The position numbers and the translations under genes are program-made. The notes under the pieces were generated by a model, which was not told the origin of the DNA, searched no databases, and saw nothing but the letters and a program-made list of their open reading frames with translations. From positions 1 through 13,178 of the forward strand of contig DAHVFL010000071.1 in the NCBI GenBank assembly GCA_027316975.1: a stretch of 13,178 bases of DNA, read 5' to 3'. The DNA is from Chloroflexota bacterium (GTDB lineage: Bacteria > Chloroflexota > Ktedonobacteria > Ktedonobacterales > Ktedonobacteraceae). Positions within the stretch are counted from its first letter, which is position 1, and each line of letters starts with the position of its first letter. Positions 1 to 6,279 of the stretch are shown here, piece by piece.

Positions 1-16
1 GTTGGGGAATATCGGC

Positions 17-256
17 ATGAATAACACAGGAAATACAAACACGGGCGCGCAACGGCGCGATGCGCTCAATGAGAGTCGCGTGTGGCAGGTGTACGCGAGG
101 CGCAAGTACGAAGAACCGCTGCACGAGATTGGCAATGTGATGGCGGATGATGTTGAACTGGCGCAGGTCTACGCGCGCACCATTTTTGATGAATTTAGCT
201 GGGTCGAGATGGTGATCGTTCCGCGTGAGACGATCGTGACCGTCATCGCCTCGTAA
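17..256 (+). CDS. paaB: PaaB-like subunit of a phenylacetyl-CoA-type oxygenase
   Basis: Small protein of 79 residues starting at ATG 17. PaaB proteins are small non-catalytic subunits of the phenylacetyl-CoA 1,2-epoxidase complex. The core fits that family: VWQVYARRKYEEPLHEIGNV, then a DDVELAQVYARTIF helix and a VEMVIVPRETIV strand, as in PaaB where 'YEVFVR...HVGSLHA' is followed by an 'A..NARD.Y' helix and a 'WVV' strand. It is shorter than the roughly 95-residue E. coli PaaB and lacks its C-terminal tail. The start is chosen because a GGGGA stretch at 4-8 sits 8 bases ahead. A TTG at 2 is in frame but has no visible ribosome site, and a longer gene reaching beyond the window cannot be excluded. 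It is followed 9 bp later by the PaaC-like gene. The family call rests on pattern and context. Confidence 0.72.
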   Translation: MNNTGNTNTGAQRRDALNESRVWQVYARRKYEEPLHEIGNVMADDVELAQVYARTIFDEFSWVEMVIVPRETIVTVIAS

Positions 257-265
257 GGAAGAACT

Positions 266-1021
266 ATGACGACCGGAACACACAGGGACAACGCGGCGCT
301 TTTCGGCGTCCTTTCATCGCTGGCCGACAACAAGCAGGCTATCGGGCGGCGCTATGCGTACTGGTGCAACGGCGCTCCTGCCCTGGAAGCGGCTGTCGCG
401 GCTGCCGCCATGACGCAGGATGAGCTGGGACACGCGCGCACGCTTTATCCACTGCTGGAAGACTTTACGCAGGCCGGGGCCGATCCCCGGCAGGTCGAGC
501 CGACCACGCGCACCCTGCGCTATGCTGTGACTGCCCTCGACGCTGACTTCGCGGGCTGGTCAGACTTCGTCGCCACCAATTTTCTGCTGGATACCGCCCT
601 GACCATCTTCTTTGAGGCAGCGATGGATGCGAGTTACGAACCGCTGCGCCAGCGCGCGCGTAAGGTTGTGCTGGAGGAGCGCATCCATTTCCTGCACGCC
701 GAGGGCTGGGCGCGCAGGCTGGCGAAAGCGGGAGGCGCGGTACGCGCGGCGCTGGTCGCGGCGTTGGGACGCATTTGGGACGAGACGCTGTGCTGGTTTG
801 GCCCCGGCGACGACGCTGCGATGATACAATTACAGAAAGAGGGTGTGATTGATGCCACGCCCGACGAACTGCGCAGTCGCTATCTGCGCAAGATTATGCC
901 TGCCTTGAATGAACTGGATATTGCCATGCCGGCCGCATTCAACGCCGCGACTCAGCAGTGGGAGTTGACGCAACCGCTTCCCTGGTCGGCGTGGGATGCG
1001 CAGGGAAGAAGATTGGGATAA
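266..1021 (+). CDS. paaC: PaaC-family ferritin-like subunit of a phenylacetyl-CoA-type oxygenase, with PaaA-like metal ligands
   Basis: 251 residues, preceded by AAGGAAG. It belongs to the PaaA/PaaC family (four-helix ferritin-like fold) of aerobic ring-epoxidising acyl-CoA oxygenases. LADNKQAIGRRYAYWCNGAPALE near residue 19 and the HAEGWARRL segment near 144 resemble PaaC. Other parts resemble catalytic PaaA: QDELGHARTLY (E53, H56), EERIHF (E138, H141), FGPGDD (178-183) and DELRSRYLRKIMPALNELDI (200-219). D109 lies 29 residues before E138, the spacing I recall between the PaaA iron ligands D126 and E155. PaaC is normally a non-catalytic structural partner. The gene sits between paaB and a PaaD-type zinc ribbon, so it is surely part of the complex. 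Whether it binds iron cannot be settled from sequence, because the first PaaA ligand (Glu42 in E. coli, from memory) appears to be replaced here by D21/N22. Confidence 0.8.
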   Translation: MTTGTHRDNAALFGVLSSLADNKQAIGRRYAYWCNGAPALEAAVAAAAMTQDELGHARTLYPLLEDFTQAGADPRQVEPTTRTLRYAVTALDADFAGWSDFVATNFLLDTALTIFFEAAMDASYEPLRQRARKVVLEERIHFLHAEGWARRLAKAGGAVRAALVAALGRIWDETLCWFGPGDDAAMIQLQKEGVIDATPDELRSRYLRKIMPALNELDIAMPAAFNAATQQWELTQPLPWSAWDAQGRRLG

Positions 1022-1026
1022 TCGCT

Positions 1027-1233
1027 ATGCTGAATCGCCGGGACGCGGACGCACCCAGAGTAGAAGTCGTCTGTCCCTATTGCGCGTCACACGATACCGA
1101 GTTTTTTTCGCTGTTCGGCCAGCAACTGCTGACCGTGCAGTATTATTGTAATGCCTGCCATACGCCGTTCGAATATGTCAAAGACGACGACATGTTGAAC
1201 ACCTTCACGACACGAAAGGAAAGCCAGGAATGA
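1027..1233 (+). CDS. stand-alone PaaD-type zinc ribbon protein
   Basis: A 68-residue protein starting at ATG 1027, six bases after the paaC stop. It has two Cys pairs, C16-P-Y-C19 and C41-N-A-C44, with SLFGQQLLTVQYYCNAC between them and PFEYVK after. This is the layout of the PaaD C-terminus (CPRC...EFGSTACKALYRCNTCREPFDYFK, from memory). Complete PaaD has an N-terminal MIP18/DUF59 domain before this ribbon and is thought to help mature the iron-dependent oxygenase. That domain is absent here, so this is either a split PaaD with the other half upstream or a minimal ribbon. The stop codon overlaps the start of the next gene (ATGA), pointing to translational coupling. An in-frame GTG at 958 lies inside paaC and is not supported. 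Confidence 0.75.
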   Translation: MLNRRDADAPRVEVVCPYCASHDTEFFSLFGQQLLTVQYYCNACHTPFEYVKDDDMLNTFTTRKESQE

Positions 1234-2030
1234 CCACTACGACCGAACGAACTCTCGTACATTACACCACGACCGATGGTGTCGCCATTATCGAACTCAG
1301 CAACGCCCCGGCGAACACCTATAGCTATGAGATGATGCGCCAGCTTGATGAAGCTATTCTACAGGCGCGTTTCGATGAGAACGTGCATGTGCTGCTGCTA
1401 CGAGGCGCGGGCGAGAAGTTCTTTAGCGCCGGGGCCGAGATCAGTATGCTTAATGCCGTTACTCCGACCTTCAAATACTATTTCTGCCTGCACGCCAACG
1501 AGACGCTCATACGGCTGGAACAAACACCCAAGCTGGTGATCGCGGCGCTTAGTGGTCACACAGTAGGCGGTGGTCTGGAGATTGCGCTGGCCTGCGACAT
1601 CCGCATTGCCAGGCGTAATAGTGGCAAGGTTGGCCTGCCGGAAGTCACCCTGGGCGTGCTGCCTGGCACGGGTGGAACGCAGCGCCTGGCGCGCGCGCTG
1701 CCGAAGAACAAGGCCATCGAGCTGATGATCGAGGGCAAATTGATCAGTTTTGAAGAGGCGCTCGAACTTGGCCTCATCAACTACATCTACGAGCCAGAAA
1801 ACTACTGGGACGAGGTCATGCAGTTCGCGAAGTCATTCTGCCCGCCCAACAAAGCCTCCAAAGCTGTCGGGCGCATCAAACGCGCTGTGCAGTCTGGCGC
1901 GGAAGTCCCGTTCTCCGAGAGCCTGGCGATTGAGCGCGAGCTGCAACAATTGCTGTTCCAGAGCGAGGATGCCAGAGAAGGTATCGCGGCCTATACCGAG
2001 AAGCGCAAAGCTGAATTCAAGGGACGTTAA
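1230..2030 (+). CDS. enoyl-CoA hydratase/isomerase (crotonase family)
   Basis: A full-length crotonase-family protein of 266 residues, expected to hydrate or isomerise an enoyl-CoA in the cytoplasm. The first oxyanion-hole loop is FSAGAEI (65-71) and the second is VGGGLEIAL (112-120). Both catalytic glutamates are present: E117 in GGGLEIALACDIRIA and E138 in GLPEVTLGVLPGTGGTQRL, matching E144 and E164 of rat crotonase. With both acids a true hydratase is more likely than a pure isomerase or hydrolase. Its position after the paa oxygenase genes suggests the role of PaaF (2,3-dehydroadipyl-CoA hydratase) or PaaG (ring-opening isomerase), but the sequence does not tell which. An AGGAA stretch ends one base before the ATG, so translation probably depends on coupling through the ATGA overlap. 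Confidence 0.93.
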   Translation: MTTTTERTLVHYTTTDGVAIIELSNAPANTYSYEMMRQLDEAILQARFDENVHVLLLRGAGEKFFSAGAEISMLNAVTPTFKYYFCLHANETLIRLEQTPKLVIAALSGHTVGGGLEIALACDIRIARRNSGKVGLPEVTLGVLPGTGGTQRLARALPKNKAIELMIEGKLISFEEALELGLINYIYEPENYWDEVMQFAKSFCPPNKASKAVGRIKRAVQSGAEVPFSESLAIERELQQLLFQSEDAREGIAAYTEKRKAEFKGR

Positions 2031-2061
2031 GCTGCGTTAAGAAGGAGGATGGACACTGCCA

Positions 2062-2955
2062 ATGTTATATGGGGGTATTGAAGTAGGCGGCACCAAGATC
2101 ATCTGCGCGGTCGGCGCTGGTCCAGCGGATGTGCAGGCAGAGAGCCGTTTTCCCACTACGACGCCTGGCGAGGCGCTCGCGCAGATAATCGCCTTCTTCC
2201 AGCAGTATTCGCTCGCCGCGATTGGCATCGGGTCGTTCGGTCCAATCTCTTTGAATCGCGGCGCGTCCGACTACGGTTTTATCACCTCGACACCTAAACA
2301 GGGCTGGGCGAACACCGACCTGGCCGGTACTATCGGGCGGGCACTGGATGTGCCTGTGGGTTTTGATACCGATGTGAATGCCGCCGCTCTGGGCGAGTGG
2401 CACTGGGGAGCAGGAAAGGACCTGGAGACCTGCCTCTACCTGACTATAGGAACGGGAGTTGGTGGCGGCGGCATCTGTAACGGACGGTTGATGCACGGCC
2501 TGCTCCATCCTGAAATGGGTCATATTCGCCTGCCACACGATCGGGGAGTTGATCCATTCGCGGGCATCTGCCCCTATCACGGGGATTGTCTGGAAGGATT
2601 GGCGAGCGGGCCTGCCCTGCAAGCGCGCTGGGGAGCGCCAGCCGAGAGCCTGGCTGCCGATCACCCGGCCTGGGCGTTGGAGGCGCACTACCTGGCGCTG
2701 GCCTGTGTCAGCTTCATGTGTATTCTCTCCCCGCAGCGTATCATCCTGGGCGGTGGTGTCATGAGCCAGCCCCAGCTCTTTCCGCTGATTCAACGAGAAG
2801 TATTGACCTTGCTCAACGGGTACATCCAGGTTCCTGCGGTTATGCAACACATCGATACCTACATTGTGCCGCCAGGTCTGGGCAGCCGGGTGGGCGTGCT
2901 GGGCGCGCTGGCTCTTGCCGGGCAAGCTGCGCTTCAGCAACAGGCGGTGCAGTAG
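2062..2955 (+). CDS. scrK: ROK-family fructokinase (GmuE/ScrK type)
   Basis: A 297-residue sugar kinase that would phosphorylate fructose, or possibly mannose, with ATP. The N-terminal phosphate loop is GGIEVGGTKIICAVG (4-18), the catalytic Asp is D104 in DTDVNAAALGEWHWG, and ATP is bound by TIGTGVGGGGI (128-138). The ROK zinc site is visible as H154 followed by C170-PYHGD-C176-LEG. Motifs GSFGPI, TSTPKQGW and YIVPPGLGSRVG match Bacillus GmuE closely. Start choice: a strong AAGGAGG at 2042-2048 lies 13 bases ahead, rather far. An ATG at 2049 is out of frame, and the MLYGGIEVGGTK start is right for the family. It follows the hydratase by 31 bp and may be cotranscribed, although a hexokinase has no known role in phenylacetate breakdown. 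Its end faces the convergent 383-residue gene, with 30 bp between them and no clear terminator. Confidence 0.93.
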   Translation: MLYGGIEVGGTKIICAVGAGPADVQAESRFPTTTPGEALAQIIAFFQQYSLAAIGIGSFGPISLNRGASDYGFITSTPKQGWANTDLAGTIGRALDVPVGFDTDVNAAALGEWHWGAGKDLETCLYLTIGTGVGGGGICNGRLMHGLLHPEMGHIRLPHDRGVDPFAGICPYHGDCLEGLASGPALQARWGAPAESLAADHPAWALEAHYLALACVSFMCILSPQRIILGGGVMSQPQLFPLIQREVLTLLNGYIQVPAVMQHIDTYIVPPGLGSRVGVLGALALAGQAALQQQAVQ

Positions 2956-2985
2956 TAGCATCAAAGTCCGGGCCAGCACGACCAC

Positions 2986-4137
2986 TTACATTTCTGGCGC
3001 TGTGAATTTTTGAGCCTGCAAGCGTTTGATTAAGGCAGGGCGGCGCAGGTGAGACCCGATCCAGGCGCGGAAACGGGCTTGAAATGCCTGGTTCTCTTTG
3101 AAATGATCGGCGGCGTCACGCAGCTCGATCAATAAGCGCACGGCTTCATCGTAGCCAGTACCCGTACCACGCGCTGCTGCCTGATCGGCTTGTTGCCAGT
3201 AACTTTCCTTGTGTTCGTCAATATCTTGTAGATGGCGCCGGTGGGCAGCTTGCGCCTGTTCGCGCCTCTCGCGTTCCAGTTGGGCTTTAACAGCCGCGCT
3301 TTCAGCGAGCAGCGCGGCGTAGGTAACGCGCTCGCCGGTGGGCGGTGTCGCTCCAGCCTTGTCCTGATTACGCTCGCGCAACTCTCTGAGGAATAGGCGG
3401 CTCAAACCAGGTTCATTCTGTGCTAAACGCACCAGATACTCGTGGCCGCGCTCTGGAGGCAGTAGTTTGACCCACGCGGCAATATTCTCGCCGGTTGGTG
3501 ATACGGCCTGCTTGCCAGCGCTGCTGTGTCGAGCTGCCGCGACGAGCAGTTCTTCCGGCACCTGCAACAATGCTGCCAGTTCCTGCTGTGCCGAGGTCAG
3601 AGCGCCAAAGCCAGGCGGAACTGGCGGCACACTGATGTCATTTTCCTCTTCGTCCTCGTTATCGTCGTAGTCGCCCATCATGTTCCGGACGGCCAACCAG
3701 ACGATATACAGCGACCGCAGATCGCCTGCCATCAATTCATCGCGGATGGGAATGAGCGATCCCAGGTCGTATTCGGTCCATTCGTCGGGTCCTTCCATCT
3801 CGCCAAATTGGATATCGAGGATATCATAGTCCTTGTAGCGGGTGAGTTTGGCGAAATCTTCGAAATCATAGCCATCGAGGAGATTGCCCGGCAAGATTCC
3901 ACGTGGGAAGCGAAATGCCAGTTGGGGCGAACCCCAGTTGGCCCAGTAGAGAAAGCCATCAAAGAACTTGTGAAGTACATCAATGGGATCGTGTTTGAAG
4001 TCGCCCCAGTGGTAAATGATTAAGGCATGGGTGGAAGATGCTTCGATGTGACTGGAAAGGTCATTGACAGCGTCGAGTTGCGCCTTCGTCAGAGGCTGAT
4101 CGATGGTCATAAATTCATAATGCTGGTACTCGCTCAT
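2986..4137 (-). CDS. conserved-looking 383-residue protein of unknown function
   Basis: No function is recognised. The start is well supported: GGAGGT lies 8 bases before the ATG at 4137. The N-terminal part (about 1-155) is a mixed alpha/beta domain rich in aromatics and acids (YQHYEFMTIDQPLT, IIYHWGDFKHDP, LYWANWGSPQLAFRFPRGIL). It resembles, from memory, unannotated proteins of actinobacteria and Ktedonobacteria that start MSEYQYYEF. An acidic low-complexity linker follows at 156-167 (DYDDNEDEEEND). The C-terminal third is helical and charged: LAESAAVKAQLERERREQAQ looks like a coiled coil, and the last 60 residues are basic and helical (FRAWIGSHLRRPALIKRL). There is no signal peptide or membrane segment, so it is probably cytoplasmic. 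It lies head-on to the fructokinase and downstream of the coiled-coil gene. Confidence 0.85.
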   Translation of the reverse strand: MSEYQHYEFMTIDQPLTKAQLDAVNDLSSHIEASSTHALIIYHWGDFKHDPIDVLHKFFDGFLYWANWGSPQLAFRFPRGILPGNLLDGYDFEDFAKLTRYKDYDILDIQFGEMEGPDEWTEYDLGSLIPIRDELMAGDLRSLYIVWLAVRNMMGDYDDNEDEEENDISVPPVPPGFGALTSAQQELAALLQVPEELLVAAARHSSAGKQAVSPTGENIAAWVKLLPPERGHEYLVRLAQNEPGLSRLFLRELRERNQDKAGATPPTGERVTYAALLAESAAVKAQLERERREQAQAAHRRHLQDIDEHKESYWQQADQAAARGTGTGYDEAVRLLIELRDAADHFKENQAFQARFRAWIGSHLRRPALIKRLQAQKFTAPEM

Positions 4138-4211
4138 ATAAACTTACCTCCATGGAGTATTCATGCGAGCTATTTACCGGAAAAGGCAGCTCCAGGGTAG
4201 TGAACCAGGGT

Positions 4212-4240
4212 ATTATATTGTAGCTTGCAAAGGCAGATCA
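4212..4240 (-). promoter_or_regulatory. weak promoter candidate for the 383-residue gene
   Basis: On the minus strand a perfect TATAAT (4212-4217) lies 17 bases after TGATCT (4235-4240), about 75 bases upstream of the ATG at 4137. The -10 is ideal but the -35 matches the consensus poorly. The -35 overlaps the end of the upstream coiled-coil gene, so readthrough from that gene is an alternative. Confidence 0.35.
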
Positions 4241-4657
4241 GGGCTTTTCAGGAAGACGTGTAAGAATTTGAGCAAGCAGCGTGTCTATGTGGTCAAATCG
4301 TCCTGTATGCTCTTTCAGGACGGTTGTATGCTCATTGAGCAAGGTTGTATGCTCATTGAGCAAGGTTGTATGTGCATCAAGACGGCTATTCACAGTTTCA
4401 AAGCGACTCTCTAAAGCACCTAAACGTTTTTCTAGCGTCTCAAAACCGCTTTCCATGCGTTGATTCATATCATTGAGACGTTCTTCAACGTCGATTTGAC
4501 TGATCTTGATTTCTTTGATATCCAATTGCTGAGAAGAGAGCATACCTAGCAGCATAGTTACATTCCGGTTCAATTCTTGAATACCCCCGCTTGAACTCTT
4601 CTGCAACAATGACACTGTTTTTTCTAAGGTAGTCAGTCGCTCTTCTGATGTTGTCAT
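4238..4657 (-). CDS. coiled-coil protein with heptad tandem repeats
   Basis: 139 residues, function unknown. GGAGGG lies 4 bases before the ATG, a good ribosome site. The protein is almost entirely predicted coiled coil: an N-terminal helix (SEERLTTLEKTVSLLQK, 4-20), a Gly/Ser break at 21-25, then long heptads from about 26 to 130 (NDMNQRMESGFETLEKRLG, LESRFETVNSRLD). Near residues 92-119 the heptads become nearly identical copies of LNEHTTL (LDAHTTL, LNEHTTL, LNEHTTV, LKEHTGR), encoded by the 21-bp DNA repeats in this gene. The -MESGFETLEKRLGALESRF- style is common in short unannotated bacterial proteins. There is no membrane segment or enzymatic motif, so a trimeric or oligomeric scaffold is only a guess. 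The 83-codon plus-strand reading frame over the same repeats looks like a shadow, because the minus frame has the heptad logic and the ribosome site. Confidence 0.75.
   Translation of the reverse strand: MTTSEERLTTLEKTVSLLQKSSSGGIQELNRNVTMLLGMLSSQQLDIKEIKISQIDVEERLNDMNQRMESGFETLEKRLGALESRFETVNSRLDAHTTLLNEHTTLLNEHTTVLKEHTGRFDHIDTLLAQILTRLPEKP
4304..4387. repeat. four 21-bp tandem repeats inside the coiled-coil gene
   Basis: Four 21-bp units run 4304-4324, 4325-4345, 4346-4366 and 4367-4387. Units 2 and 3 are identical (TGTATGCTCATTGAGCAAGG plus T) and the outer two are diverged. The unit is seven codons, so copy changes keep frame and add or remove one coiled-coil heptad. Confidence 0.9.
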
Positions 4658-4695
4658 TTTACCCTCCTGGTCACACGCGCCGTAACTCTACGCGC

Positions 4696-4704
4696 AGTAT
4701 ATCA
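4696..4704 (-). promoter_or_regulatory. extended -10 promoter for the coiled-coil gene
   Basis: On the minus strand the sequence reads TGATATACT, an extended -10 (TGnTATACT), about 40 bases upstream of the ATG at 4657. A -35 at the usual distance is poor (GTGTTA), as is common for extended -10 promoters. The inverted repeat at 4720-4763 lies just upstream of it. Confidence 0.5.
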
Positions 4705-4719
4705 TACTCTGATAACAAT

Positions 4720-4763
4720 AACACCCAGGTCTACCATGTTGGGTAACATCGAATTTGGGTGTT
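4720..4763. repeat. nested inverted repeats upstream of the coiled-coil gene
   Basis: The outer arms AACACCCA (4720-4727) and TGGGTGTT (4756-4763) are perfect complements. Inside them are ATGTT-GGGT-AACAT (4736-4749) and the near-palindrome GGTCTACC (4728-4735). The block lies between minus- and plus-strand promoter candidates, so it could be an operator or a cruciform-forming site. Confidence 0.6.
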
Positions 4764-4808
4764 GCGGAAAGAGCCTACAAAATAGATCAAACTGGCTTTT
4801 CACAAATA

Positions 4809-4837
4809 TTGCATTTTTATAAAAAATAGTGTATAAT
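4809..4837 (+). promoter_or_regulatory. sigma-70-type promoter facing right
   Basis: TTGCAT (4809-4814), a 17-base spacer and a perfect TATAAT (4832-4837), in very AT-rich surroundings. Transcription would begin near 4844 and run towards the small membrane protein gene, leaving a leader of about 140-205 bases depending on which start codon is used. Confidence 0.65.
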
Positions 4838-5049
4838 TGATTTATCCTCTTCTCCTTCTCGGAACTTTATCCTTCTATGTGAAGCAACGCTTCAAAAGTA
4901 TCTCTAATGTAGGAGCGTTTCAACTCAATCGTACTGGCATTTACATCCCGCGCTTATTCTCTTGATAGGGAGTGGGCGACGAATTGAGAAATTATGTTTT
5001 TTACCTGCGGGAGCAAGAGGAACAGTCGGATATAGTAAAGGATAACAGT
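4838..5049 (+). other. gene-poor leader region with a small hairpin
   Basis: No convincing gene is seen here on either strand before the small membrane protein. A 6-bp hairpin TGAAGC-AAC-GCTTCA (4880-4894) and a GGAGCGTTTCAA stretch at 4912-4923 lie in the presumed leader RNA. AACGCT (4886-4891) and AGCGTT (4914-4919) form an inverted pair of the hexamer seen in the boxes near the BTAD regulator, though single hexamers occur often by chance. I could not match the leader to a known riboswitch class. Confidence 0.4.
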
Positions 5050-5178
5050 ATGCCACCTTTCGTCCTCTTAATCCTCGTACTCGTGATCTTTGCCTGCGCA
5101 TTTGGATACAAGATTAATCGTGATGCCGCGAGGCGCGCGCATGAAAAGAAACGGAACCAATACCACGATCGAGTCTAA
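5050..5178 (+). CDS. tiny single-pass membrane protein
   Basis: 42 residues from ATG 5050, with AAAGGA 7 bases ahead. One hydrophobic segment (FVLLILVLVIFACAFGY, residues 4-20) is followed by a basic tail rich in Arg, Lys and His (INRDAARRAHEKKRNQYHDRV), so the charged tail should stay in the cytoplasm. The frame is open back to 4969, so a start at TTG 4984 or GTG 4972 would add 22 or 26 residues. GGAG at 4969-4972 could serve the TTG at a spacing of 11. The promoter at 4809-4837 points at this gene. Its function is unknown, and as a short frame it could be spurious. Confidence 0.5.
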   Translation: MPPFVLLILVLVIFACAFGYKINRDAARRAHEKKRNQYHDRV

Positions 5179-5256
5179 TCGAAACAGCAGTGGTGCGTAG
5201 CTAACCATCTCCGCTAGTAACTGTATTGCTACTAAAGAGTAAAGAAAGTGAACCTC

Positions 5257-5766
5257 ATGGCGAATCAAAAAGAGCTTGCTCTTCTCTCAGCAGGGAAGAC
5301 GATCTGGAATACGTGGAGACGTGAACATGCTGAGATACAGGCTTTAGAGCCAGACCTGCACGATGCCGACCTGCGCGGCGCTGATCTTCAGGGGTTTGAT
5401 CTAATCCACGCTGATCTTACGGGGGCTAATCTGCGCGAGGCAGACCTGCGAGGAACGGATTTGCGCGAGGCAGACCTGCGCAATGCCGATCTGAGAGGAG
5501 CCAATCTGAGCGATGCCAATCTCCTGAAGGCCCACCTCCGTTACGCGGACTTGCGCGGTGCCAGTCTGTGTCGCTCGATCCTGAGGGAGGCAGATCTCAG
5601 CAAAGCAGACCTTCGCGGAGCAGACATGGAGGGAGCCTTGCTTGGCAAGGCCAACTTCGACGGCACCCACTTGATCCAGGGCGAGATCGATGAAGCAAAT
5701 CAGGAGGGAGCCATGCTTGCTAAGGCCACCTTCGACAAGGCGAGGCTCAAAGAGGTAGTGAGATGA
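5257..5766 (+). CDS. pentapeptide-repeat protein
   Basis: 169 residues from ATG 5257 (MANQKEL). A GTG at 5248 would add three residues, and neither start has a strong ribosome site. After a short helical head with WNTWRREH, from about residue 33 nearly the whole protein is A(D/N)LxX pentapeptides: ADLHD, ADLRG, ADLQG, ANLRE and so on, about 26 copies, with the last ones degenerate (ANFDG, TFDKA). Such repeats fold into a right-handed quadrilateral beta-helix. MfpA/Qnr members bind DNA gyrase, but most members have no known role and there is no evidence for gyrase binding here. There is no signal peptide, so it is probably cytoplasmic. Its stop overlaps the next start (ATGA), so the two are coupled. 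Confidence 0.92.
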   Translation: MANQKELALLSAGKTIWNTWRREHAEIQALEPDLHDADLRGADLQGFDLIHADLTGANLREADLRGTDLREADLRNADLRGANLSDANLLKAHLRYADLRGASLCRSILREADLSKADLRGADMEGALLGKANFDGTHLIQGEIDEANQEGAMLAKATFDKARLKEVVR

Positions 5767-5975
5767 TAGAAGACCGCTACTATGTCCAACGCCTCACTGA
5801 GCAGGTGTTTTTGATCCGCGAGCGCGCCTCTCCCTCTGGAGAGGCGGGACCCGATGACCGCATTGTGCGATCATTCGACATGCGCCACGACGCCAGCATG
5901 TTCGTTGAGAGCATGAACGAGAAGCAGAGAAAGCTTGATGAACAATTCGGCCACTGGGCGCAGCACGCTCTTTGA
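5763..5975 (+). CDS. small unknown protein coupled to the pentapeptide protein
   Basis: 70 residues, soluble and charged: MIEDRYYVQRLTEQVFLIRE, a Gly/Pro loop (SPSGEAGPDD), then IVRSFDMRHDASMFVESMNEKQRKLDEQF. This suggests two beta strands, a loop, and a helix. The ATG overlaps the pentapeptide stop by four bases and no separate ribosome site is needed. I recognise the RxFDxRHDAxMxV pattern only as that of short unannotated Ktedonobacterial proteins, from memory. No function can be given. Confidence 0.75.
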   Translation: MIEDRYYVQRLTEQVFLIRERASPSGEAGPDDRIVRSFDMRHDASMFVESMNEKQRKLDEQFGHWAQHAL

Positions 5976-5992
5976 GAAAGGTAGCAAGAGTT

Positions 5993-6241
5993 ATGGAAAC
6001 CAATGCAGATGGAACGTACTTTCAGGAAGGTGATCGCGTGCGAATCAAGCGCACAGGTGAACCAGGGATAATCAACGCCACCGACGGGGGAGTTGTCTAC
6101 GTGCGAATGGATGGAACCAATGAGACACGGCTCTTTTCAGCGCGTCTCGACGAGGATGCTTACATCGAGTTTGCCGGCGCAGATGCCGGGGAAACCATCC
6201 CCCATGAGCATGGTGAAAAGTCGCCTACTCCCACTTCATAG
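5993..6241 (+). CDS. small SH3-like/KOW-like unknown protein
   Basis: 82 residues from ATG 5993. An in-frame TTG at 5972 overlaps the upstream stop but has no ribosome site, while AAAGG at 5977-5981 lies 11 bases ahead of the ATG. Residues 10-55 (FQEGDRVRIKRTGEPGIINA, then GGVVYVRMDGTNETRLFSARLDE) have the alternating strands and GD-V-I-G pattern of a small beta-barrel that often binds nucleic acid or protein. The C-terminus is a flexible acidic/Pro tail. It follows the 70-residue gene by 17 bp and probably ends the operon. The stop codon lies inside a perfect hairpin. Confidence 0.75.
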   Translation: METNADGTYFQEGDRVRIKRTGEPGIINATDGGVVYVRMDGTNETRLFSARLDEDAYIEFAGADAGETIPHEHGEKSPTPTS

Positions 6242-6248
6242 GCGACTT
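6218..6248. terminator. perfect 10-bp hairpin at the operon end
   Basis: AAGTCGCCTA (6218-6227) and TAGGCGACTT (6239-6248) pair perfectly around an 11-base loop. The hairpin contains the stop codon of the SH3-like gene. There is no T-run on the plus strand. On the minus strand the stem is followed by CTTTTC, so it may stop transcription of the sigma relic more efficiently. Confidence 0.55.
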
Positions 6249-6279
6249 CGTTCTCCGATGCACCGCCATCATCAAGCCA

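Noticed and set aside
2065..2985. 306-codon minus-strand frame across the fructokinase gene
   Set aside because: It runs opposite the well-conserved ROK gene and has no family motifs; it results from GC-rich codon usage.
3526..4023. 165-codon plus-strand frame inside the 383-residue gene
   Set aside because: It has no ribosome site and no recognisable domain, while the minus gene has a strong ribosome site.
4304..4387. Possible CRISPR-like array
   Set aside because: The repeats are directly adjacent without spacers, are 21 bp (seven codons) and lie inside a coding frame.
4163..4414. 83-codon plus-strand frame with repeated MLIEQGC
   Set aside because: Its repeats are the shadow of the 21-bp repeats that encode coiled-coil heptads on the minus strand.
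5401..5670. Minus-strand frame with periodic repeats over the pentapeptide gene
   Set aside because: The periodicity comes from the 15-bp pentapeptide codons on the other strand.
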